Shown in pieces: positions 1 through 7,649 of a stretch of DNA of 20,607 nt. Both the position numbers and the translations under genes were made by a program. The stretch's first letter is position 1. Each line of letters opens with the position of its first letter. Origin of the DNA: Chloroflexota bacterium. Its GTDB lineage: Bacteria > Chloroflexota > Anaerolineae > Anaerolineales > Anaerolineaceae. The notes beneath the pieces were generated by a model. The model did no database searches. It was not told the origin of the DNA and saw only the letters and a list, made by a program, of their open reading frames with translations. The stretch is taken from the NCBI GenBank assembly GCA_019136175.1, contig JAGVUS010000160.1, positions 1-20,607 on the forward strand, given 5' to 3'.

Positions 1-1611
1 GAAGCCCGGCAACATGCCATGGTGGAGCTTGCCGCCCTGTTATTTGAGCAATCGGAAACCGCCCAGGATACCCGGCAGGTAAGCCGGCGCGGGCTGACCA
101 CCCTCACCCGCGGGACCGGTGGATTGGGGCAGAACCGGATGGACCAATCCCGGCTTCAGCTTCACCTGGGTCAGGCGATTGATTCCCAAACCCAGGGACA
201 GGATCAGCAGGCGGCTGCCGAACTGGAACGTGTGCTGGATATTGGTCTGACCCAACCCCCGGTCTATTTTGACCTGGGTTTACTGCTGGCAGGATCGGAC
301 CCTGCCAAAGCCCTGCGCCACCTGTCAGAATCCGTGAAACATCCGGATTACGACCTGGCATCCTGCCTGCTGATGGGGCAAATTCACCAGAAACAGGAGC
401 ACTGGGCGGAAGCTGCTGTGGCGTATATTCAGGCGTTGAAACTGGCAGACCTGGAAACCGTCCCAGTGGATCAACGCGAAGAACTGGAACAACTATACGA
501 GGCATATCTCATCAACCAGAGTGAGATGGAAGAAGCAACCCTGCAGGAATACTGCCGGACCATTGCCCCGCAATTGCTGCGCAATGACTGGCGATCCTTC
601 CTGCGCACAGCCCGGCAGCAGGCAACCGCCGGTCAACTGGCAAATGCGGTCATTCCCCTGGCAGAAGTCCTGCTGGAATCGCGCAACAGCCAGGTGGTGG
701 AATCCATGGCAATCATCCGCCAATTGATGGCAGTTGACAAGGTCTCCTCAGCAATGGAAGAAGCCTTCCATGCATTGCAATATGCGCCCACCTACCTGCC
801 GCTGCACATCCTAATTGGAGAAATGCTGCTGAAGGAAGGACGCAATCACGAAGCAGTTGAAAAATTCATGCTGGTTGCCCAGCTCTACAGCTTGCGGGGT
901 GAAGCCACACAGGCGATTCGGTTGTTAACCCGTGTGACCCAAATGACGCCAATGGACCTCTCGATACGCGGCAGGCTGATTGAATTACTGATGTCCCAAG
1001 ACAGGATGGATGAAGCAATCCAGCAATACCTGGACCTGGCGGGCATTTATTATTCGCTGGCAGAACTGGACATGGCTCGCAAAACCTACCAGTCTGCCCT
1101 GCGGCTGGCACAGCGTTCCACAGACCCACATCACTGGACTTGGGAATTGCTTAACCGGATTGCAGATATTGACATGCAGCGCCTGGACTGGCGGGGTGCC
1201 TTCCGGGTGTTTGAGCAAATGCGCACCCTGGACCCAAACCACCCCCTGCCGCGCCGCCAGTTGATTGCCATCAACCTGCGGCTTTCACAAGACGCTGCGG
1301 CAATTGGCGAACTGGATGCTTATATTGCCCTGCTGGAAAATGCTGGCAAGCGTACCGAGGCAATCCAGTTTACCAGGGAATTGGTGGCAGAGGAACCCAA
1401 GCGGACAGACATCCGCAAGCGGCTGGCAGACTTGTTCGTCCGCAATGGCGAGCGCTTGAACGCCGTCCGCGAATTGGATACGCTGGCGGATGCGTTGTTG
1501 AATGCCGGGGATCACCTGGGCGCAATTGCCATGGTGCAGGCAATTGTCTCTTTGAATCCCCCCAATGTTGCGGATTATGAGACCGCCCTGGAACAGCTGC
1601 GTGGTAAATAA
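1..1611 (+). CDS. TPR-repeat protein, 5' end missing
   Basis: The reading frame is open from the first base of the window, so this is the C-terminal part (at least 536 codons) of a longer protein; the in-frame ATG at 19 is an internal Met rather than a supported start. The visible part is almost wholly alpha-helical and made of degenerate tetratricopeptide-like repeats, for example 'KALRHLSESVKHPDYDLA', 'EAVEKFMLVAQLYSLRGE', 'EAIQQYLDLAGIYYSLAE' and 'GAFRVFEQMRTLDPNHP'. I see no membrane segment, signal peptide or catalytic motif in this part. Such arrays usually act as cytoplasmic protein-binding scaffolds; partner and process cannot be told from the sequence. The lost N-terminus could carry another domain. 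The TAA at 1609-1611 is followed after 6 bases by a strong hairpin terminator, so the gene ends its transcription unit. Sure of the fold class, unsure of the role. Confidence 0.85.
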   Translation, partial: EARQHAMVELAALLFEQSETAQDTRQVSRRGLTTLTRGTGGLGQNRMDQSRLQLHLGQAIDSQTQGQDQQAAAELERVLDIGLTQPPVYFDLGLLLAGSDPAKALRHLSESVKHPDYDLASCLLMGQIHQKQEHWAEAAVAYIQALKLADLETVPVDQREELEQLYEAYLINQSEMEEATLQEYCRTIAPQLLRNDWRSFLRTARQQATAGQLANAVIPLAEVLLESRNSQVVESMAIIRQLMAVDKVSSAMEEAFHALQYAPTYLPLHILIGEMLLKEGRNHEAVEKFMLVAQLYSLRGEATQAIRLLTRVTQMTPMDLSIRGRLIELLMSQDRMDEAIQQYLDLAGIYYSLAELDMARKTYQSALRLAQRSTDPHHWTWELLNRIADIDMQRLDWRGAFRVFEQMRTLDPNHPLPRRQLIAINLRLSQDAAAIGELDAYIALLENAGKRTEAIQFTRELVAEEPKRTDIRKRLADLFVRNGERLNAVRELDTLADALLNAGDHLGAIAMVQAIVSLNPPNVADYETALEQLRGK

Positions 1612-1617
1612 AACAAT

Positions 1618-1641
1618 AACACCCCCCTCACGGGGGGTGTT
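1618..1641. terminator. Bidirectional hairpin terminator
   Basis: A perfect 10-bp stem (AACACCCCCC / GGGGGGTGTT) closes a 4-base TCAC loop, starting 6 bases after the stop of the TPR gene and ending 4 bases beyond the 3' end of the convergent tRNA-Phe. On the minus strand the stem is followed by a T-rich run (ATTGTTTTATTT), the classic intrinsic form, so it ends the tRNA transcript well. On the plus strand the following bases are CCTGTGCC, so the U-tract is missing and termination of the TPR mRNA would be weaker or would rely on the A-rich upstream side. Confidence 0.8.
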
Positions 1642-1645
1642 CCTG

Positions 1646-1718
1646 TGCCGAGAGTCAGAATCGGACTGACGACTCCACGATTTTCAGTCGCGTGCTCTAC
1701 CAACTGAGCTATCTCGGC
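1646..1718 (-). tRNA. tRNA-Phe (anticodon GAA)
   Basis: Reading the minus strand gives a full cloverleaf of 73 bases: a 7-bp acceptor stem GCCGAGA/TCTCGGC, a D arm GCTC..GAGC with the loop AGTTGGTA, and an anticodon stem CGCGA/TCGTG (one G-U pair). The 7-base loop CTGAAAA places GAA at positions 34-36. A 5-base variable loop is followed by the T arm GTCAG-TCCGATT-CTGAC and discriminator A. The anticodon GAA reads Phe codons. CCA is not encoded: the bases after the discriminator read CAGG, so the tail must be added by the CCA-adding enzyme. A consensus promoter lies just upstream and a hairpin terminator just downstream, so it is an independent single-tRNA unit. Confidence 0.97.
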
Positions 1719-1729
1719 GAGGTGAAGAG

Positions 1730-1758
1730 ATTTTACCCGCTCGGGCGGGGATTGTCAA
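1730..1758 (-). promoter_or_regulatory. Promoter of tRNA-Phe
   Basis: On the minus strand a perfect -35 TTGACA (1758-1753) and a -10 TAAAAT (1735-1730) are separated by exactly 17 bases. The predicted transcription start near 1723 leaves a leader of only about 5 bases before the tRNA 5' end at 1718. The -35 is a full match to the sigma-70 consensus and the -10 matches 5 of 6, as expected for a strong stable-RNA promoter. Confidence 0.85.
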
Positions 1759-1821
1759 GCAAGTAAGGGTTCAAATTCATTGGAAAACCCCGCCTGCGGG
1801 TTCCCATTCAGAGACAGGTAC

Positions 1822-1849
1822 TTGGATATTGTTTTAATCGTGCTATAAT
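1822..1849 (+). promoter_or_regulatory. Promoter of the secreted propeller gene
   Basis: TATAAT at 1844-1849 is preceded by TG one base away (TGCTATAAT, an extended -10) and by TTGGAT at 1822-1827 with a 16-base spacer. A start near 1856 would give a leader of about 128 bases before the ATG at 1984. I see no convincing riboswitch or strong hairpin in that leader. Confidence 0.65.
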
Positions 1850-1983
1850 TATTAATGTCTTTGGCGCCGCTTCTTTTCCCTTACTGGTTGGGTATCCAAA
1901 AGGTTGATTCTGACGGCAATTATCCCGGATGACATCACAACAACAGAATAGACCTTCCTTTTTCAACAACAAAGGAGGTAATC

Positions 1984-3381
1984 ATGTTAAAACGATTTCT
2001 GCTTACGGGAATTGCGATTGTATTATCGCTGCTGCTGGCAGCCAACCCGGCAATTGCTGATCCCTCCATCCCGGACACTGCCGTAGAAGAAGGTTGGTAC
2101 CTGCATCCGCTGGGCAAACCCAATGCTGCCGATCAGCCATACCCGGTGTCCATGGCGGTCAATCCCAACGACGGGGCAACCTGGATCAGTTACTTTGAGG
2201 ACAGGGAAGATACCCTTTGGGTGGCACACTACGTGGGTACCGGCGGGAATTGTGGCAGTGATTATAAGTACCAGTGCGACGAAGTCGGCTGGCAGACAGG
2301 CGATGGAGTTTACAACTCCATTGCCATCTACCCCGGAGACGGCTTCTTTGCAACAGACATGACAAAAGTGGGGGTGGCATATTACAGCAATGTCTCTGGC
2401 GGGTCCTTGTATTACGGCGAATACAACTGCTCCGGCGGGTTGTGTTCGTGGGCAACATACCTGCTCTTGTTGGGTGGGTATTCGGAACCCTCCCTGACCT
2501 TCGATGAGAGCGGCACCCCTTGGATTGCGTTCAGAAGGTATGTTTCAGGAAATTCCAACCAGCTCTGGCTGGCACATTTTGTGGGGACGGGCGGCAATTG
2601 CGGATGGGGTAACTGGCAATGTGACACCCTGCTGACCGGGGATTTCATCGGCAACCACCCCTCCATTCATGTGAGCGACAATGGAGACCTCAGGCTGCTC
2701 TATTATTATGATGGAAACGGCGATGACCTGGAGCACATGTGGTACCTGACAGGATATCCTGGCGATTGCGGACCGTCCAATGAGTGGCACTGTGTTTCCA
2801 TAGACACAGCCAATGACGTGGGATATCACCCGTCCCAAATTTATGAACCACAAACCGGGATTGGAGATGGACGGTATGTTGCCTACTATTCCTACCAGAA
2901 CGGTGGGACAATTCGGCTTGCCTACCTTGTCTCACTGGATGGCAATTGTGGCAATGTTGGCGGTATCAACCGGTGGTACTGCATGGATCTTACTACTGAA
3001 GTCGGGCTCCCCATCGGTGGTGAATACGGGCTTGTCCTAACACATGACACCCAGTATCACCCGGTTGTCCTGTATTACGATACCAATGGAGGACCATCCG
3101 GCAATGGCAGCCTGATGATTGCCCGGCGGATTGCTGACCTAGATATTCCAACTGGCAATTGCGGCATGGACGACGGCAGCTACCAGTGGCAATGTGAAAC
3201 CTTCGATGATGGCATGCGTGTTGGTCCACCCATCGTGTACCAGTCGGTGGGAAGATATGCCGACATGGAATATTTTGGCTGGGGAGATGCCCGCGCTGTA
3301 TATTATAATGCCTCACTCCAACAGATCAGCATCATGATGCTGGACCTGAACAAGGTTTTCCTCCCCGCAATCGTACGGTAA
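1984..3381 (+). CDS. Secreted Cys-paired beta-propeller-like repeat protein
   Basis: A 465-residue exported protein. Residues 1-25 form a typical signal peptide (Lys-Arg, hydrophobic core, cleavage likely after A-I-A at 23-25). The rest consists of about seven repeats of 55-70 residues, each with a pattern like 'PSI-hydrophobic-x-G-x-x-hydrophobic-YY' followed by a strand and a cysteine pair. The 12 cysteines fall only in six pairs: C90/C98, C149/C154, C206/C213, C262/C270, C322/C333 and C393/C404. Five of the six pairs show a GxCG..[YW]xC pattern. A seventh half repeat lacks cysteines. This suggests a seven-bladed propeller with one disulfide per blade, but the fold is inferred, not recognised from a named family. 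The protein ends in KVFLPAIVR, resembling tails I recall on other Anaerolineae exported proteins. No catalytic motif is visible; function unknown. The start is fixed by AAAGGAGGT four bases before the ATG. Confidence 0.85.
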   Translation: MLKRFLLTGIAIVLSLLLAANPAIADPSIPDTAVEEGWYLHPLGKPNAADQPYPVSMAVNPNDGATWISYFEDREDTLWVAHYVGTGGNCGSDYKYQCDEVGWQTGDGVYNSIAIYPGDGFFATDMTKVGVAYYSNVSGGSLYYGEYNCSGGLCSWATYLLLLGGYSEPSLTFDESGTPWIAFRRYVSGNSNQLWLAHFVGTGGNCGWGNWQCDTLLTGDFIGNHPSIHVSDNGDLRLLYYYDGNGDDLEHMWYLTGYPGDCGPSNEWHCVSIDTANDVGYHPSQIYEPQTGIGDGRYVAYYSYQNGGTIRLAYLVSLDGNCGNVGGINRWYCMDLTTEVGLPIGGEYGLVLTHDTQYHPVVLYYDTNGGPSGNGSLMIARRIADLDIPTGNCGMDDGSYQWQCETFDDGMRVGPPIVYQSVGRYADMEYFGWGDARAVYYNASLQQISIMMLDLNKVFLPAIVR

Positions 3382-3401
3382 AACAACGCCGGGGCTTTGG
3401 T

Positions 3402-4295
3402 TTACTCTTCCATGCCGTTTGTTGGAGGAGCGCCAAAGTCTCCATATGCCAGGCTTAAGGCAGCCTGGCTGATTGCCTCGTATACTTCCTCCAACTGTCC
3501 CTGCAGGGTGATGGGCGCGCGCACCTCCGGTTCCCCCAGTCGCTTCAACAGCGGCAGTGGAATGGCAGGCGGGCGAATCTGGACGGAAAACCCATGCAGA
3601 TCCCTGCCCATTTCCCAAAACGTGGGCAATTCCTCCTCCAGGGTGGGAACATTATCACCGACATCAATGATGGTTCCCCGATCCACGGGTGCATCCACGC
3701 CCCGGCGGCTGCGCAGCCCCGCCAGGATTTGCTCCTGGGTGCGCCCGCGCAGGCGCAAAATCAGGAAGGGATCTTCATCAAAGCGGTCACCCAGGATATA
3801 GTGAACTGCCGCCACATGCTTGCAGGGGTTGGCGTAATCGGGGCAGGTACAGTCTGTCCGCAAGTCCGTTAACCGGTCCGGGAACAGGCTGACGCCTGCC
3901 GCATCAAACACATCCTCAATTTCCGCCGGCATTTCTCCTGCCAAAAGCTGGGCGGCAAAGATTGCCCGTCCAGACAGTTCGTTCAGCACCTTATTCCACT
4001 GGTCATTGTTCAGCGGGGTCATCTTGATGGTCACACGGTAGGGTGCAGGGCGGGAGCCCTGCACCTTAGCAGTAACCCCTCCCGGAAATTCCTCCAGTGA
4101 CAGCACCTGACCTGCCCGGGCGTATGATCGTCCACGCGCCAGGCGGCGGCTGTCGAGCAGGCGTTCCATCGCAGTAAGCCACCGGCGAGCCCACCAGTTG
4201 CGGGCAAAATCCCCCTGTCCGCTGCGGGACTGAATGCCACCACGCGCCTTGCGCGGTTTTCGCTGTCCGTTCCAATCAAAATCTTCGTTGCTCAT
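3402..4295 (-). CDS. SWIM zinc-finger protein
   Basis: A protein of 297 residues with a SWIM zinc-finger at residues 149-160: C-T-C, six residues, then C-K-H (CTCPDYANPCKH), the C-x-C-x(n)-C-x-H signature. The N-terminal part is basic and rich in Arg/Lys/Trp ('NWWARRWLTAMERL'), consistent with nucleic-acid or protein contact. SWIM proteins coded next to SNF2 ATPases are known in other bacteria (the Bacillus ywqA/ywqB pair is the example I recall), so it is probably a partner of the ATPase coded just upstream; their shared substrate is not established. I chose the ATG at 4295, preceded by AAGGCGGTGA with good spacing. An in-frame GTG at 4301 would add two residues and overlap the SNF2 stop codon. 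Either start implies translational coupling. The stop lies 20 bases from that of the convergent propeller gene. Confidence 0.88.
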   Translation of the reverse strand: MSNEDFDWNGQRKPRKARGGIQSRSGQGDFARNWWARRWLTAMERLLDSRRLARGRSYARAGQVLSLEEFPGGVTAKVQGSRPAPYRVTIKMTPLNNDQWNKVLNELSGRAIFAAQLLAGEMPAEIEDVFDAAGVSLFPDRLTDLRTDCTCPDYANPCKHVAAVHYILGDRFDEDPFLILRLRGRTQEQILAGLRSRRGVDAPVDRGTIIDVGDNVPTLEEELPTFWEMGRDLHGFSVQIRPPAIPLPLLKRLGEPEVRAPITLQGQLEEVYEAISQAALSLAYGDFGAPPTNGMEE

Positions 4296-4297
4296 GC

Positions 4298-7200
4298 TCA
4301 CCGCCTTAAAGCGACCATTTCGCGCAGTTCATCCGTGGACAGCTCTGTCAGCCACTGTTCACCGCTACCAATCACCGCCTCTGCCAGACCTTTCTTGGAC
4401 TCAATCAATTCATCGATCTTTTCCTCCAGCGTTCCCACGGTGATAAATTTATGCACGGTCACGTTTTGGTGCTGTCCAATCCGGTAGGTGCGATCTGTTG
4501 CCTGGTCTTCCACGGCAGGGTTCCACCAGCGATCAAAGTGGAAAACATGGGAGGCGCGGGTCAGGTTTAAGCCAAGCCCTCCCGCCTTCAGAGATAGGAT
4601 GAACAACTGGGGACCACGCTCGTCTTCCTGGAACCGGCGGACCATCTGATCACGCATTAAAGCCGGGGTGCCGCCGTGGAGATACAGGACCGGTACGCCC
4701 ATTACATGAGGAAGGGCTGCCGAGAGGATATCGCCCATCTGGGTAAACTGGGTAAAGATCAAAGCGCGGTCGCCCGATTCCAGGACTTCCTCCAGCATTT
4801 CCAGCAGGCGGTTTAGTTTTCCACTGCGCCCGTTAATCACCTCGGTTTGAATCGCCGTTTCGCCTTCATGCAGGTATTGCGCCGGGTGGTTGCAGATTTG
4901 TTTGAGTTGCAGCAGAAGAGTCAGCACCTTGCCGCGGCGCTCAATGCCATCACTTTCAGCAATCTTGCGCATGGTGTCCTGAACAACCGCTTCATAAAGA
5001 GTTGCCTGTTCTTCGCTCAGGTTGCAATATTCCTTCATTTCAATCTTGTCCGGCAGGTCCTGGATGACATTCGGGTCCGATTTGAGACGCCGCAGGATAA
5101 ACGGTGACACCATTTTCCGCAAACGGTCGGTGCTGTCGGGGTCGCCAAACCGTTCAATTGGCAAAACAAACTCACGCCGGAAATTGGTCTGTGTTCCCAG
5201 GTAGCCGGGGTTGAGAAAATGCATGATCGACCACAATTCGGTCAACCGATTTTCCACCGGCGTTCCGGTGAGCGCAAACCGGAAACCGGCATTTAACTTG
5301 CGGGCTGCCTGGGTCTGTTTGGCTGCCGGGTTCTTGATGTTTTGTGCTTCGTCCAGGATGACGCCATACCAGTTGACTGCCTGGATGGTTTCCGCATCCA
5401 TTCGCAGGAGGGCGTAACTGGTGACCACCAGGTCCGCTTTTCGCACAGCTTCCCCAAAGCTGGAGTTTTTCAGGCGGTCCGGACCCTGGTGAATCATAAC
5501 GTTTAAGCCTGGAGCAAACCGCCGTGCTTCACGCTGCCAGTTGGTTACAACCGATGTGGGACAGACCAGCAGGACAGGGGCAGGCAGGCTTCCCAGGGAT
5601 TCCTTTTCGTGCAGGAGCAGCGCAAGCGCTTGAATGGTTTTACCCAATCCCATGTCATCCGCCAGGATGGCACCCAGCCCCCAGCGGCGGAAAAATGCCA
5701 ACCAGGAAAAGCCCTGCACCTGGTATGGTCGCAGATCGCCCTGCAGATGGGAAGGCTGTGGCAGAAGGGAAAGCCGGTCCTGGCTGGAAAGCCGGTCAAG
5801 CCACTCGGTCACCCAGCCTTCGGTGACTACTTCATCCAACGGCAGACCTTCCGATGAGGATTGTTCATCCAGTGCCAGTTGTGCTGCCTGAAGAAGGCTC
5901 ATCTCGCCGCTCTGTTGCTGCCGCTCCCAAAACCGCATGGCAGCTTCCACCTGTTCGGTATCCAGCTGCACCCACTGGCCGCGGATTTGCACCAAGGGCA
6001 TCTTCAGCGCGGCAATAGCTTCAAACTCCTCGCGGGTCAGTGCCGTATCACCCAGGGAGAGCTGCCATTCATAGGAAACCAGTGCATTCAGGGTCAGCAG
6101 CTTGGAACTGGAAGGAGCAGCCTGCTGGGGTTTCAGCACCAATCGAACGCCCAGGCGGCTGCCGCGCTGGTTCCACCATGGAGGAACCAGCAAGCCAAAA
6201 CCGGCTTGTTCCAGCAGCGGGGCAGCCTGGCGTAAAAACGCATAGGTGGTTTGTGTATCCAGCTCCACACCGGTGGGTTCGCGGACCTGCAGACTTTCCA
6301 ATAAGGGTGGGAAGAGCCTCCCGGCATACCCCAACCCAGCCAGCAATTTTTCCTGCGGTTGTTCAAACCGTTTGCCAAGCTGGGTAAAAACACTTTGCCT
6401 TCGCCAGACTTCACTGTCGCCCGAAGCGCGCAGGTTGCGCATCCATGCCGTCAGGCTGCTGGACAGCGCCTGCAATTGCGGAACGGATGCATTGGAAACA
6501 ACGGCATCCTCGGTAAACAGGGCTGCCAGCCAGCGCTCCAAGGGATGTTCACCGGAAGCAAGCGCCCGGGCATCCCGGGTGCGTCCCCAGCTGCGCGCCA
6601 GGGCATCGCACATACCGTTAATAAATCCATCCAACAGGCTGCGTGGCGTGGGAGGATTGTCAATCCGGTCGGGGCGTGTCTCTGACCGGCAGACGGGTGG
6701 CATGGCAGCCAGGAGATGTGCCAGGCGGGGTCCATCGCGGGGACCGTCCAGCACAGCCATCCAGCGCGCTTGGAAGGCGATCCGATTTGCAGCGTGTTGG
6801 TGCATTTTTAAAACGGGCAGAATCTTTTGCTCCGCCAGTACTTCCAACACCAGGTTGCACACCGTCTGCCAATACCGGGTTTCCACGCCCAGGCTAAAAT
6901 CCAAACCGCGGGTCTCGCGCGGCAGATTGGTTAAAATAGAAAAAGCCTTGCGCGCTGGCAACCAGAGACCACTCACCTGCCAGGGAGACAGGAACGGCGG
7001 AGTGAGGGAATCCAGATCCCAGGAATGGTTTAACTCCGGTGAAGGCAGGGGGCCGGTCCGGCTGGTGGGCAGGCGAAAAACAGCAGTACGGACCTCGGCA
7101 TCCTCAAAGGGCGTCCCGGCGCCAATTTTCTCCAGGATTACCTGGGGAGGCAGGGAAAAAGGATGCGGATTGGGATGGAACCGCTTGGGCATTTGCCCGC

Positions 7201-7306
7201 GGAAACGGTCAGGCTGAGCGGCATCTGATGTCTCTGCCCAAAAAAGCACCCCGTCCAGCTCACCTTGCCGTCGCGAGGGTTGCCAGTGCGCATGAAGAAC
7301 CCACAT
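4298..7306 (-). CDS. SNF2-family DNA-dependent ATPase (helicase-like)
   Basis: A 1002-residue cytoplasmic protein. Residues 1 to about 300 are poorly conserved. The stretch around 330-460 resembles the bacterial SNF2-associated domain found before the motor. The motor follows: Walker A in DDMGLGKT (K556), DEAQ box (D652-Q655), motif III 'LTGTPVENRLTELW', then the second RecA-like lobe with 'ALIFTQFTQMGDIL', 'LKAGGLGLNLT' and the arginine-finger motif 'DQATDRTYRIGQ'. All key motor residues are present, so it should hydrolyse ATP and translocate on double-stranded DNA, perhaps remodelling protein-DNA complexes in transcription or repair; bacterial members of this class are poorly characterised. 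It overlaps or abuts the SWIM protein gene and is almost certainly co-transcribed with it. The ATG at 7306 has no clear ribosome-binding site, so the start is less certain than the body. Confidence 0.93.
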   Translation of the reverse strand: MWVLHAHWQPSRRQGELDGVLFWAETSDAAQPDRFRGQMPKRFHPNPHPFSLPPQVILEKIGAGTPFEDAEVRTAVFRLPTSRTGPLPSPELNHSWDLDSLTPPFLSPWQVSGLWLPARKAFSILTNLPRETRGLDFSLGVETRYWQTVCNLVLEVLAEQKILPVLKMHQHAANRIAFQARWMAVLDGPRDGPRLAHLLAAMPPVCRSETRPDRIDNPPTPRSLLDGFINGMCDALARSWGRTRDARALASGEHPLERWLAALFTEDAVVSNASVPQLQALSSSLTAWMRNLRASGDSEVWRRQSVFTQLGKRFEQPQEKLLAGLGYAGRLFPPLLESLQVREPTGVELDTQTTYAFLRQAAPLLEQAGFGLLVPPWWNQRGSRLGVRLVLKPQQAAPSSSKLLTLNALVSYEWQLSLGDTALTREEFEAIAALKMPLVQIRGQWVQLDTEQVEAAMRFWERQQQSGEMSLLQAAQLALDEQSSSEGLPLDEVVTEGWVTEWLDRLSSQDRLSLLPQPSHLQGDLRPYQVQGFSWLAFFRRWGLGAILADDMGLGKTIQALALLLHEKESLGSLPAPVLLVCPTSVVTNWQREARRFAPGLNVMIHQGPDRLKNSSFGEAVRKADLVVTSYALLRMDAETIQAVNWYGVILDEAQNIKNPAAKQTQAARKLNAGFRFALTGTPVENRLTELWSIMHFLNPGYLGTQTNFRREFVLPIERFGDPDSTDRLRKMVSPFILRRLKSDPNVIQDLPDKIEMKEYCNLSEEQATLYEAVVQDTMRKIAESDGIERRGKVLTLLLQLKQICNHPAQYLHEGETAIQTEVINGRSGKLNRLLEMLEEVLESGDRALIFTQFTQMGDILSAALPHVMGVPVLYLHGGTPALMRDQMVRRFQEDERGPQLFILSLKAGGLGLNLTRASHVFHFDRWWNPAVEDQATDRTYRIGQHQNVTVHKFITVGTLEEKIDELIESKKGLAEAVIGSGEQWLTELSTDELREMVALRR

Positions 7307-7343
7307 ATGATTAAATCGTTGGACTCAATTCATTAAGTTTCTG

Positions 7344-7365
7344 CCAGCCTGTTTATGCAGGCTGG
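7344..7365. repeat. Perfect hairpin in the SNF2 leader
   Basis: CCAGCCTG and CAGGCTGG form a perfect 8-bp stem around a 6-base TTTATG loop, 38 bases upstream of the SNF2 start codon. No U-tract follows on either strand, so it does not look like an ordinary terminator. It would lie in the untranslated leader of the SNF2 mRNA if transcription starts at the candidate promoter near 7454. Function unknown. Confidence 0.6.
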
Positions 7366-7444
7366 TGGATGAGCATTTCCGAATGATTTGGTAGCGGACT
7401 GGCTGATACTTCTCGACATCCCTTCAACCGCCCGTCCAGGTTGC

Positions 7445-7471
7445 TCAATATGAATTATATCGCAATATTGA
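7445..7471 (-). promoter_or_regulatory. Candidate SNF2 promoter with overlapping inverted repeat
   Basis: On the minus strand TATAAT lies at 7459-7454 but without a good -35 at the usual spacing. A perfect TTGACA sits further up at 7494-7489, where the hexamer 17 bases downstream is only TCAATA. The TATAAT is flanked by inverted arms TCAATAT (7445-7451) and ATATTGA (7465-7471), centres 20 bases apart, about two helical turns. A dimeric regulator could bind here and occlude the -10. Both promoter choice and operator are inferred. Confidence 0.4.
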
Positions 7472-7595
7472 ACAGGATGTGAGAAAACTGTCAAGGTTTT
7501 CCATGATTGGGCTCCAGAAAAAATCAAAATTCAATCATCCATTTCAGAAAAAATTTATTCCGTATCTCAAATATAAACGGAATTGTGTGGAAGTA

Positions 7596-7604
7596 TGTTA
7601 TACT
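7596..7604 (+). promoter_or_regulatory. Extended -10 promoter of the phosphatase gene
   Basis: TGTTATACT is an extended -10 (TG, one base, TATACT). No -35 better than 2-3 matches is seen at 16-18 bases. A start near 7611 would give a leader of about 39 bases carrying the GGAGG at 7638-7642. Confidence 0.5.
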
Positions 7605-7649
7605 TTTTTGCGTTTGGAGTACTCTTGTCTGCTTGTTGGAGGTTGATCC

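Larger units (their letters stand above)
7307..7649. other. Divergent intergenic region
   Basis: This 343-base gap lies between two outward-facing genes. It is more AT-rich than the flanking genes, and I see no supported coding region in it. It holds a hairpin near the SNF2 start, an inverted repeat over a candidate -10 box for the SNF2 gene, and an extended -10 promoter for the phosphatase gene, each listed separately. Confidence 0.7.

Noticed and set aside
1781..1805. GC-rich stretch AACCCCGCCTGCGGGTT as a possible terminator
   Set aside because: The stem is short with a mismatch, has no U-tract, and lies between divergent promoters where no transcript needs ending.
6246..7217. Long plus-strand open frame (323 codons) opposite the SNF2 N-terminal region
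   Set aside because: It is Arg/Ser-rich with low-complexity composition typical of an antisense shadow, has no ribosome site or recognisable motif, and lies fully within a well-supported gene.
7333..7527. 64-codon minus-strand frame in the 343-bp intergenic region
   Set aside because: It begins at TTG without a ribosome site, has no motif, and overlaps the candidate SNF2 promoter and leader hairpin.
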